NCBI GenBank assembly: GCA_030648675.1
Contig: JAUSGV010000174.1
Location: forward strand, 1-26,550
DNA from: Dehalococcoidales bacterium
Lineage (GTDB): Bacteria; Chloroflexota; Dehalococcoidia; Dehalococcoidales; UBA2162
Length of the DNA stretch: 26,550 nucleotides
Reading direction: 5' to 3'
Within the stretch, counting starts at the first letter, position 1. The number at the start of each line of letters is the position of its first letter. Shown in pieces: positions 1 through 6,510 of this stretch. Position numbers and translations under genes: made by a program. Under the pieces are notes generated by a model, which was not told where the DNA came from, made no database searches, and saw only the letters and a program-made list of their open reading frames with translations.

Positions 1-542
<542 letters not shown>

Positions 543-576
543 TTTATCCTCCCTTTAAATTACCTTTATATTTTAT

Positions 577-1785
577 TTAGCGAAGAAAGCTGAAGAGTTG
601 GGCGAACAGACGGCGTAACCCGCTTTCGGGTTTCCAGGTCTGCGTTCCCTTGTTCTTCATCTTCCACAGGAGCAGGCCGACGCCGGTGGAATATGCCGGG
701 TCGCGCAGGCTGTCGGCAACACCGTACAGACTGACAGGGACGCCCACTCTAACGGGCATTCTGGTGACTTCCTGGGCAAGTTCGGCGATGCCAGGCAGGT
801 TAGCGGCGCCGCCGGTGAGTACGATGCCGGAAGGAATGAGCTTCGGGATGTCGTTATGCGGAAGTTCGAGTACGAGTAATCGCATTAGTTCATCCACACG
901 GATGCGGATGATTTCGGAAAGGTCGCGATATGAAACGGCGTGTCCGTCTTCGGTAAGGGTCCTGTCGATGTCGTCCTCCCGGTTCTTTTCGACAGGCGTG
1001 ACATCGCCGTATTTCTTCTTCATTTCTTCAGCCAGCTCGAAAGCGAGTCCGAGACCGACAGAAATATCCCGGGTAATGGTCTGTCCAGCCACTGGGATTA
1101 CGCCGGTATGATAAATGGTGTCGTCCTTGAAAACGGCGATATCGGTAGTGCCGCCGCCGATATCCGCAAGCATGACGCCATTCTGTCTTTCTTCTTCAGT
1201 CAAGCAGGCTTCAGCACTGGCCAGCGGTTCCATAACGAGGTCATCGATTTCGATACCGACGCTGCGGATACATTTGGTCAGGTTCTGGACGGAGGCGACT
1301 GCCGCAGTTATGATGTGTGCCTCTACATCCAGGCGGAATCCGTGCATGCCGACGGGGTTCTTGACGCCTTCCTGGCCGTCAACGGTATAGGTTCGGGGAA
1401 TGATGTGCAGAACTTTCTGCTCGTTGGGTACTTTGACGGTGCGGGCTACCTGGAGGACCCTTCGCAGATCGGCAGGTCTTACCAGTTGGTCGCCGCGGGT
1501 AATAGCGATGACGCCGCGGTTATTGACCGAGTTGATATGCCGGCCGGTGACGCCGACATAAGCCGACTCGAGTTTATAACCGGAAACGCTCTCCGCTTTT
1601 TTGATGGACTCAGCGATGGAAGCCCTCGCTTCGTCCGGGTTGACCACAGTGCCTTTCTGCAGGCCTGCGGAAGGGGCGATACCCACACCCAGGATGCGCA
1701 GTTGGCCTTCGTTATCGATATCGCCCATGATGGTACATACTTTAGTAGTACCGACGTCGATTGCGCCTATCTTAGCTCTTTTCAT
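577..1785 (-). CDS. ftsA: Cell division protein FtsA, actin-like membrane tether for FtsZ
   Basis: Actin/Hsp70-fold ATPase that anchors FtsZ filaments to the membrane. The 402 residues match the usual family length. The phosphate 1 motif IDVGTTKVC lies at residues 9-17; the SHS2 (1C) domain follows, with the SGYKLESAYVGVTGRHI segment; phosphate 2 is ADIGGGTTDIAVF; the adenosine motif is GIVLTGGAANLPG near residue 320. The C-terminus (GLRRLFAQLFSFLR) is a short amphipathic helix, as expected for the membrane-targeting sequence. The ATG at 1785 has an AAGGAG site 7 bases upstream. It sits between two small tandem paralogs (upstream) and ftsZ (downstream), with gaps of 21 and 34 bp, so the four genes are probably co-transcribed. 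Confidence 0.96.
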   Translation of the reverse strand: MKRAKIGAIDVGTTKVCTIMGDIDNEGQLRILGVGIAPSAGLQKGTVVNPDEARASIAESIKKAESVSGYKLESAYVGVTGRHINSVNNRGVIAITRGDQLVRPADLRRVLQVARTVKVPNEQKVLHIIPRTYTVDGQEGVKNPVGMHGFRLDVEAHIITAAVASVQNLTKCIRSVGIEIDDLVMEPLASAEACLTEEERQNGVMLADIGGGTTDIAVFKDDTIYHTGVIPVAGQTITRDISVGLGLAFELAEEMKKKYGDVTPVEKNREDDIDRTLTEDGHAVSYRDLSEIIRIRVDELMRLLVLELPHNDIPKLIPSGIVLTGGAANLPGIAELAQEVTRMPVRVGVPVSLYGVADSLRDPAYSTGVGLLLWKMKNKGTQTWKPESGLRRLFAQLFSFLR

Positions 1786-1806
1786 ACTATTTCTCCTTAT
1801 TGATCC

Positions 1807-2025
1807 TTAGCTCCCCCTGCTTTCCCGGTAGTGAACGTTCCATCGGGCGCAGAGAAGATTGATTATGTTCTTGAATTCCTGGTTGGGGGTATCATGAAGT
1901 TCGGCCAAAAAACCGTGCAGCAGTTCGCCGCCGGTCATTCCCGGGGTAGGTTCCTGGGGGCCGGGAAGATTTACGTGTACTATTTCGGTCATTACTTTCT
2001 GGTATTCGATTGATTGAGTAGCCAT
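1807..2025 (-). CDS. Small conserved-looking protein of unknown function, tandem copy 2
   Basis: This 72-residue protein is not one I recognise. It is nearly identical to the product of the gene just upstream (2075-2281): both share an N-terminal QSIEYQKVM segment, the central NLPGPQEPTPGMTGGELLHG block and NLLCARWN near the C-terminus, differing mainly by conservative changes and in the last six to ten residues. No signal peptide or membrane segment is visible. The proline-glycine-rich centre flanked by two probable helices suggests a small soluble adaptor-like protein, but that is a guess. An AGGAGG site lies 12 bases upstream of the ATG. The stop codon is 21 bp from the ftsA start, so it is probably translated from the ftsAZ transcript. 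Confidence 0.8.
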   Translation of the reverse strand: MATQSIEYQKVMTEIVHVNLPGPQEPTPGMTGGELLHGFLAELHDTPNQEFKNIINLLCARWNVHYRESRGS

Positions 2026-2074
2026 TAAATTTTGTTCCCTCCTTACTTATATATCTATATATTGTTGGTTGTGC

Positions 2075-2281
2075 TTATACGGTTACGTAGCGGATATTCC
2101 ACCGGGCGCACAGAAGGTTGACGAAGTTCTGGAATTCCTGGTTGGGCGTCTCATGGAGTTCCGCCAGAAAACCGTGCAGCAGTTCGCCGCCGGTCATTCC
2201 GGGGGTGGGCTCCTGAGGACCAGGCAGGTTCACGTAGACGATCTCCGACATCACCTTCTGGTATTCGATCGATTGAGCCAT
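2075..2281 (-). CDS. Small conserved-looking protein of unknown function, tandem copy 1 (first gene of the ftsAZ transcript)
   Basis: A 68-residue protein of unknown function, the first gene of the probable ftsA-ftsZ operon. It aligns almost without gaps with the 72-residue protein encoded next (1807-2025); most differences are conservative (T/S, H/Y, D/E, K/Q, I/V). That pattern, with the DNA diverging more than the protein, indicates a gene duplication kept under purifying selection. A GGAGGAGGG ribosome site precedes the ATG, and a consensus-like promoter (2335-2363) lies 54 bp upstream. One conserved cysteine (LLCARWN) near the C-terminus is shared by both copies. Neither resembles FtsQ, FtsW or SepF. 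Confidence 0.8.
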   Translation of the reverse strand: MAQSIEYQKVMSEIVYVNLPGPQEPTPGMTGGELLHGFLAELHETPNQEFQNFVNLLCARWNIRYVTV

Positions 2282-2334
2282 TGCAGTTCCCTCCTCCTTT
2301 TTTTATTTTTGTAAATTTTAATCAGCTACGTGTC

Positions 2335-2363
2335 ATAATACGGAATGCGAAAAGCATCTTCAA
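2335..2363 (-). promoter_or_regulatory. Sigma70-type promoter for the small-gene/ftsA/ftsZ operon
   Basis: Read on the minus strand, a -35 box TTGAAG (2358-2363) is separated by exactly 17 bp from a -10 box TATTAT (2335-2340). Transcription would start near 2328 and leave a leader of about 45 bases before the first ATG at 2281. Confidence 0.65.
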
Positions 2364-2444
2364 AAACTGTCCAGAATTGTTTTTAGTTAGTCCTACGCGG
2401 TATATAAAAAATTCCAATAAATACCACAACGGGAAACGGTAAAT

Positions 2445-2520
2445 TCCAAGGAGTTATTAAAAAAATTCCGTAAACCTATTGATAATCTTTTTTTCTTGTC
2501 CTAAAATAACTCCAATTGGA
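2445..2520. promoter_or_regulatory. Inverted repeat flanking the promoter of the DUF5343 gene (possible operator)
   Basis: The left arm TCCAAGGAGTTATT (2445-2458) is matched by its reverse complement at 2505-2520 (AATAACTCC, then TTGGA after a two-base insertion). The right arm overlaps the -10 box and the left arm lies upstream of the -35 box. This layout would suit a looping repressor or a dimer-binding operator. No regulator gene for it is identifiable in the window. Confidence 0.4.
2479..2507 (+). promoter_or_regulatory. Sigma70-type promoter of the DUF5343 gene
   Basis: A -35 box TTGATA (2479-2484), a 17-bp spacer and a -10 box TAAAAT (2502-2507) precede the coding region. The predicted start of transcription is around 2514, leaving a leader of about 23 bases that contains a GGGAGT ribosome site. 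Confidence 0.6.
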
Positions 2521-2536
2521 CAGGGAGTAAGCACCG

Positions 2537-3238
2537 TTGGTCATGATTGAGGACAAATCCCGCAAGCGGTTACCGCCCTATATTTCCTATCGTTCTTTCC
2601 ATAACTTCCTTGATGAATTGCAGCAAGGCGTTCCCGCCCGCATAGACCGTAGCTATTGGGGTGAGCGCATGTCGGGCAGTACCGGAAACCAGCTTGTCGC
2701 GGCGCTGCGTTTCCTGGGATTGATCGACGCGAATGCCTCCCCTACCGAACGCCTGCGGAAGCTGACGATGCTCAAGGGAACGTCCCGGTCGGACCACCTC
2801 AAGTCGATCACCTTGGAATCGTTCTCGTTCTTGTCTGGCAAAGTAGATTCGCAGACGGCGACCTACTCCCAACTGGAAGAGGCGTTTCACGCTACCTACC
2901 ATTTGACCAGTGACGTCAGCCGGAAATGCATTAAATTTTATGTAGCTCTTGCCGGTGACTCTGGAATTACGTTATCAACCTTTATCACCAAAAGGCTTCG
3001 TACCAATCGAATTGGAAATGGAATTAAGGGCGTTGCCAGAAGAAAAAATTCCAGGACGGAAAACATTGTAAAAATACCACAAGAAATGGAATTAATTCCA
3101 AATACCTCGTCATGGGACAAATTATTACTAGAAAAATTTCCAGAGTTCGATCCGGCGTGGAATGACGAGCTAAAATTGAACTGGTTCAAGGGCTTCGACG
3201 TACTATTAAGAATACGTTCCGGCAAAGACGGGTTTTAA
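2537..3238 (+). CDS. DUF5343 family protein of unknown function
   Basis: A 233-residue protein. The N-terminal half has the DUF5343 pattern as I remember it: PYISYRSFHNFLDEL near residues 14-28, PARIDRSYW, then SGSTGNQLVAALRFLGLID, then PTERLRKL. This looks like a small helical, winged-helix-like fold; its function is unknown. The C-terminal 100 residues are lysine- and asparagine-rich, and the DNA there is noticeably more AT-rich than in the first half, which may mark a recent acquisition or a fast-evolving domain. I chose the TTG at 2537 because GGGAGT lies 8 bases upstream; the ATG at 2543 (third codon) is the alternative. It is transcribed divergently from the ftsAZ operon and has its own promoter. 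Confidence 0.8.
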   Translation: MVMIEDKSRKRLPPYISYRSFHNFLDELQQGVPARIDRSYWGERMSGSTGNQLVAALRFLGLIDANASPTERLRKLTMLKGTSRSDHLKSITLESFSFLSGKVDSQTATYSQLEEAFHATYHLTSDVSRKCIKFYVALAGDSGITLSTFITKRLRTNRIGNGIKGVARRKNSRTENIVKIPQEMELIPNTSSWDKLLLEKFPEFDPAWNDELKLNWFKGFDVLLRIRSGKDGF

Positions 3239-3382
3239 GACAGGTTTACTCAACAATTGAAAGTTGCTCCCTTTTCGCCAATGTTGATAACAATCAGCAA
3301 CATCACCCCTCCCCTACTCTGGGGTTTGGTACACCTAACGGGATATCTTCTACTCCTCGACCGAAGGTGGTAAGATATACTG

Positions 3383-4033
3383 GTGTCGGTCGAACAAAAC
3401 GTAAAACAAATTCTCCGCGCCTTGCCGGGCGGCGTAAAACTTGTGGCGGTGGCCAAAACCAGAACTCCCGAGCAAATTCTTGAAGCCGTTGCCGCCGGCA
3501 TAAAAGTTGTCGGCGAAAACTATGTCAAGGAAGCGGAGCAAGCCCAGGGAATTATCGGCAACCGGGTGACCTGGCATCTCATCGGGCACCTCCAGCACAA
3601 TAAGGTGAAAAAAGCAGTGCAGCTCTTCGACGTTATCGAAACCGTCGACTCGGTGGACATAGCCCAGGAAATCGACTGGCAGTGCGGGCAATTCGGTAAG
3701 ATCATGCCGGTGTTGATCGAGGTAAACAGTGGCCGGGAAGTACAAAAGAGCGGCGTCTTTCCGGAGAATGTCGAAAACCTGGTAAAGCAGAGCGCCTTGT
3801 TCCCCAACATCCGGGTAGCGGGCTTGATGACGATAGGACCGCTGTCGGAAAACCCCGAGGACAGCCGCCCCTATTTTGCGGCGACAAAAAAGTTGTTCGA
3901 AGAACTCAAAAGTGTTAAACTGCCCGGCGTAAGAATGGAGTACCTTTCTATGGGTATGAGCAACTCCTACCAGGTTGCCATTGAGGAAGGAGCCAACGTG
4001 GTCCGCATAGGCAGGAAGATATTCGAGGGGTAA
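3383..4033 (+). CDS. yggS: YggS/PLPBP family pyridoxal phosphate-binding protein
   Basis: Cytoplasmic PLP-binding protein of the YggS/YlmE/PROSC family, thought to buffer PLP and keep B6-vitamer and amino-acid pools balanced; no enzymatic reaction is established for the family. The 216-residue single-barrel protein has the PLP lysine at K25 (LVAVAKTRTPEQI), the GENYVKEA motif, WHLIGHLQHNKVKK, the VLIEVNSG strand, GLMTIGP, and the phosphate-binding C-terminal MGMSNSYQVAIEEGANVVRIG segment. The start is GTG at 3383, with AAGGTGGT about 12 bases upstream; no better start exists in frame. In many Gram-positive bacteria the orthologue (ylmE) sits near ftsAZ, so its position 1.4 kb away may be an ancestral link. 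mobB follows 60 bp downstream. Confidence 0.93.
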   Translation: MSVEQNVKQILRALPGGVKLVAVAKTRTPEQILEAVAAGIKVVGENYVKEAEQAQGIIGNRVTWHLIGHLQHNKVKKAVQLFDVIETVDSVDIAQEIDWQCGQFGKIMPVLIEVNSGREVQKSGVFPENVENLVKQSALFPNIRVAGLMTIGPLSENPEDSRPYFAATKKLFEELKSVKLPGVRMEYLSMGMSNSYQVAIEEGANVVRIGRKIFEG

Positions 4034-4046
4034 ATCCCTCTTTGTG

Positions 4047-4067
4047 TCTCCCTTTTCAAAAGGGAGA
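4047..4067. repeat. Perfect 10-bp hairpin between yggS and mobB
   Basis: TCTCCCTTTT and its reverse complement AAAAGGGAGA are separated by a single C, so the real structure would be a 9-bp stem with a TCA loop. It lacks a following T tract, so it may be an mRNA-stabilising hairpin or a member of the intergenic repeat families rather than a terminator. Confidence 0.55.
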
Positions 4068-4093
4068 AATGACTTATAAAGGAAGGAGTAGAT

Positions 4094-4747
4094 ATGCCTC
4101 CAATCGTTGCATTTGTCGGTCACTCGCAGTCGGGGAAAACAACACTCATTGAAAAGCTGATCCCTGAGCTGATATCCCGCGGATACAAAGTCGCGACGGT
4201 GAAGCACACCCACCATCATGTCGTTCCCGACGACACGGAGAAAGACAGCTGGCGCCATCTGCAAGCTGGCGGTGCCGCCGTCGTCCTGAGTTCTCCCCGG
4301 ACATTGGTGATGACCAAAGCCATGACCGGAGAGACCGGGTTGGATGAAATTTCGCACCTGCTGGGTGAAGAGTACGACCTTGTCATCGCCGAAGGATTCA
4401 AGTGCGACCGCAATGTTGCAAAGATAGAAGTTCACCGGCAAGCCGCCGGGCCGCTATTAACCGATGTACCGTACTTGCTGGCTATCGTTAGCGACGAACC
4501 TCTGGATGGGAAGGTCCGCCATCTCGCGCTCGATGACGTTGCCGGGCTGGCGGACCTCATCGAAGAAAGTGTTATCAAAAAGCAACGAGCGAGGTCGGTT
4601 CTCTATGCCGACGGTGTGCGCGTTCCGATGATAGGCTTTATTCAGGAATTGGTTGCCAACATTATTGAAGGCATAGCGGCTTCGTTGAAGGGTATCGGTG
4701 AAGTAAAAAGACTCGAGGTTTTCGTAAGGAAGAACAGCAAAGGTTAA
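4094..4747 (+). CDS. mobB: Molybdopterin-guanine dinucleotide biosynthesis adaptor MobB with C-terminal extension
   Basis: P-loop GTPase that assists MobA in attaching GMP to molybdopterin. The Walker A motif GHSQSGKTT is at residues 9-17, followed by VATVKHTHHH and a DDTEKDSWRHLQAGG block, AAVVLSSPRT and DLVIAEGFK, all characteristic of MobB. After about residue 165 there is an extra 50-residue domain (DGVRVPMIGFIQELV ... SLKGIGEVKRLEVFVRK) that I recall in longer anaerobe MobB proteins; it is absent from the E. coli protein. A GGAAGGAG site precedes the ATG. The stop codon overlaps that of the convergent mutL by four bases. Its presence implies molybdenum or tungsten enzymes using a dinucleotide cofactor elsewhere in the genome. 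Confidence 0.93.
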   Translation: MPPIVAFVGHSQSGKTTLIEKLIPELISRGYKVATVKHTHHHVVPDDTEKDSWRHLQAGGAAVVLSSPRTLVMTKAMTGETGLDEISHLLGEEYDLVIAEGFKCDRNVAKIEVHRQAAGPLLTDVPYLLAIVSDEPLDGKVRHLALDDVAGLADLIEESVIKKQRARSVLYADGVRVPMIGFIQELVANIIEGIAASLKGIGEVKRLEVFVRKNSKG

Positions 4748-6459
4748 CCTCTCCGCCCGAACTCCCTTTCCAGATCGGCGACAGTCAGCCGGATCATAGT
4801 GGGGCGGCCGTGGGGGCAATTGCCAGGCAAGGCAGTCTTTTCCAATTGCCGCAAAAGCTCCCGCATTTCGTCAACTGTCATTACTTGCCCCGCCCTGACG
4901 GCACTGTGACAGGCAATGGATTGTGCCAACTTCTCCGTCCATTTACTGCCTGTATCAACATCATCGGTTAATTCCCGCAGTACATAAGTCCAATCTTTCC
5001 GGTGCAAGCATGCGGGAATGGTGCGCACCAGGTAGGTACGTGCGCCGAAAGGCTCGAGCAGGAAACCACAGTCAGCCAGATCAGCGAGATGCGACCGGAG
5101 TACGGATTCCTGCCGGGGATCGACTTCAAAGGTGACCGGCTCGAGCAAGCCCTGCACCTCTACCTTCTTAACAGACATCTGAGATGTGACGCGCTCGAAC
5201 TGAACGCGCTCGTGGGCGGCATGCTGGTCGATAAGGTACAGGCCATCGGGTCCCTCCGCGACAATGTATGTTGCCGCGATCTGCCCGAGGAGCCGTAATG
5301 CCGGTAGGGAAAATGCCGGTACGGGGCGGCTGTCAGGGGTATGCCGAATCGAAGACTTATCGTCGTGGTTCACCACGAAAGGCAGTGGCACGGTACCCGG
5401 CGGCAGAGCCGCAAAAGCTGCCGGAGGCTCCTCTATTTTTGACCTGGTTTCAGAGGACGGGAAAGGAGCGACGAGTATCTGACGCACTGCCCGCTGTACG
5501 GCGGCAAAGACTTGGTGTTCGTCGTGAAATTTTATCTCGGTTTTGGCGGGGTGAATATTGACGTCAATCTCAGCCGCTGGAATGGAGATGTTGAGAACGG
5601 CAATTGGGTGTTTGCCGGTCATCATCATACCGTGATAGGCTTCCTCGACAGCAAAGGAAAGCAGTTTACTGTTCACCCAGCGGTGGTTGACGAAGAAGCT
5701 GAGGAAGTTGCGGTTGGTCCGGTTGACCGCCGGGGTGCCGGCCATGCCAGTGACTTTTATTTCCGACGCGCCCTGGTATTCACCTTTTCCGCCGACCTCC
5801 AGCATATTTTTCGCGACGTCGGCGCCGTAGGCCTCGACGATGGCGTCTATAAGGTGTCCGCCGCCCGAGGTACGAAGGACGGTACGCCCTTCCATGGATA
5901 AGGTGAATGCCACATCAGGAAAGGCCAGGGCATACTGCGTTACCACATTGGCGACGCGACCATTCTCGATATTCGGGGATTTGAGAAACTTGAGCCGGGC
6001 GGGAACGTTACGGAAAAGGTTTCGAACCGTGACGGTCGTTCCCTGGGAGCGTCCCTGGCTCGTCTGTTCGATGATGTCACCGTTTTTTAACCGGACGTAG
6101 CTGCCGGCAGCATCAGACGTACACGTAGCCAGTTCGACTTCGGCCACGGCAGCAATGGCGGCAAGGGCTTCACCGCGGAAACCGAGGGTGGAAATGGACT
6201 CCAAGTCGTCGAAACTTGAAATCTTGCTAGTGGCGTGGCGGGCGAAAGCGAGTTCGACTTCAGATGGCGGAATGCCGCTGCCGTTATCGGTGACGCGGAT
6301 AAGAGTGGTGCCGCCTTCCCTCGTCTCCACAACAATCTGCGTGGCACCGGCATCGAGGGCGTTTTCCACCAGCTCTTTGACCGCCGAGGCCGGTCTTTCC
6401 ACCACCTCTCCGGCGGCGATGCGGGCAATTAATTGCGGATCCAGGACTTTAATCGGCAT
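4744..6459 (-). CDS. mutL: DNA mismatch repair protein MutL with endonuclease motif
   Basis: GHKL ATPase that couples mismatch recognition to strand incision. With the start at 6459 it has 571 residues. The N-terminal ATPase shows IAAGEVVERPASAVKELVEN (residues 14-33), the DAGAT and DNGSGIP motifs, and TLGFRGEAL at 91-99. The C-terminal dimerisation domain has the endonuclease metal motif DQHAAHERVQFE (411-422), ACHSAVRAG (516-524) and the zinc-site CPHGRP (548-553), so this MutL should nick DNA itself, as in species without MutH. A 13-residue longer frame begins at 6498, but that ATG lies inside the -35 box of a strong promoter, so 6459 is the better start. It lies directly downstream of pcrA. 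Confidence 0.96.
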   Translation of the reverse strand: MPIKVLDPQLIARIAAGEVVERPASAVKELVENALDAGATQIVVETREGGTTLIRVTDNGSGIPPSEVELAFARHATSKISSFDDLESISTLGFRGEALAAIAAVAEVELATCTSDAAGSYVRLKNGDIIEQTSQGRSQGTTVTVRNLFRNVPARLKFLKSPNIENGRVANVVTQYALAFPDVAFTLSMEGRTVLRTSGGGHLIDAIVEAYGADVAKNMLEVGGKGEYQGASEIKVTGMAGTPAVNRTNRNFLSFFVNHRWVNSKLLSFAVEEAYHGMMMTGKHPIAVLNISIPAAEIDVNIHPAKTEIKFHDEHQVFAAVQRAVRQILVAPFPSSETRSKIEEPPAAFAALPPGTVPLPFVVNHDDKSSIRHTPDSRPVPAFSLPALRLLGQIAATYIVAEGPDGLYLIDQHAAHERVQFERVTSQMSVKKVEVQGLLEPVTFEVDPRQESVLRSHLADLADCGFLLEPFGARTYLVRTIPACLHRKDWTYVLRELTDDVDTGSKWTEKLAQSIACHSAVRAGQVMTVDEMRELLRQLEKTALPGNCPHGRPTMIRLTVADLEREFGRRG

Positions 6460-6469
6460 ATCAGCTCCC

Positions 6470-6498
6470 ATAATACACGGTAACGTGTAAAATGTCAA
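6470..6498 (-). promoter_or_regulatory. Strong sigma70-type promoter of mutL with palindrome in the spacer
   Basis: On the minus strand a perfect -35 TTGACA (6493-6498), 17-bp spacer and -10 TATTAT (6470-6475). Only 10 bases separate the -10 box from the ATG at 6459, so the transcript would carry a leader of only a few bases. The spacer and the -10 edge contain the palindrome TACACG-N4-CGTGTA (6474-6489), a possible repressor site. Confidence 0.65.
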
Positions 6499-6510
6499 TA
6501 AGCCGGCGGA

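Noticed and set aside
940..1803. 287-codon open frame on the plus strand opposite ftsA
   Set aside because: It is fully antisense to a clear FtsA gene, has no recognisable protein pattern, and arises from codon bias of the opposite strand.
3376..3381. TATACT as the -10 box for yggS
   Set aside because: It ends one base before the GTG start, so transcription would begin inside the gene.
3350..4441. 363-codon minus-strand frame across yggS and mobB
   Set aside because: It is antisense to two well-identified genes and spans their gap; no domain or ribosome site supports it.
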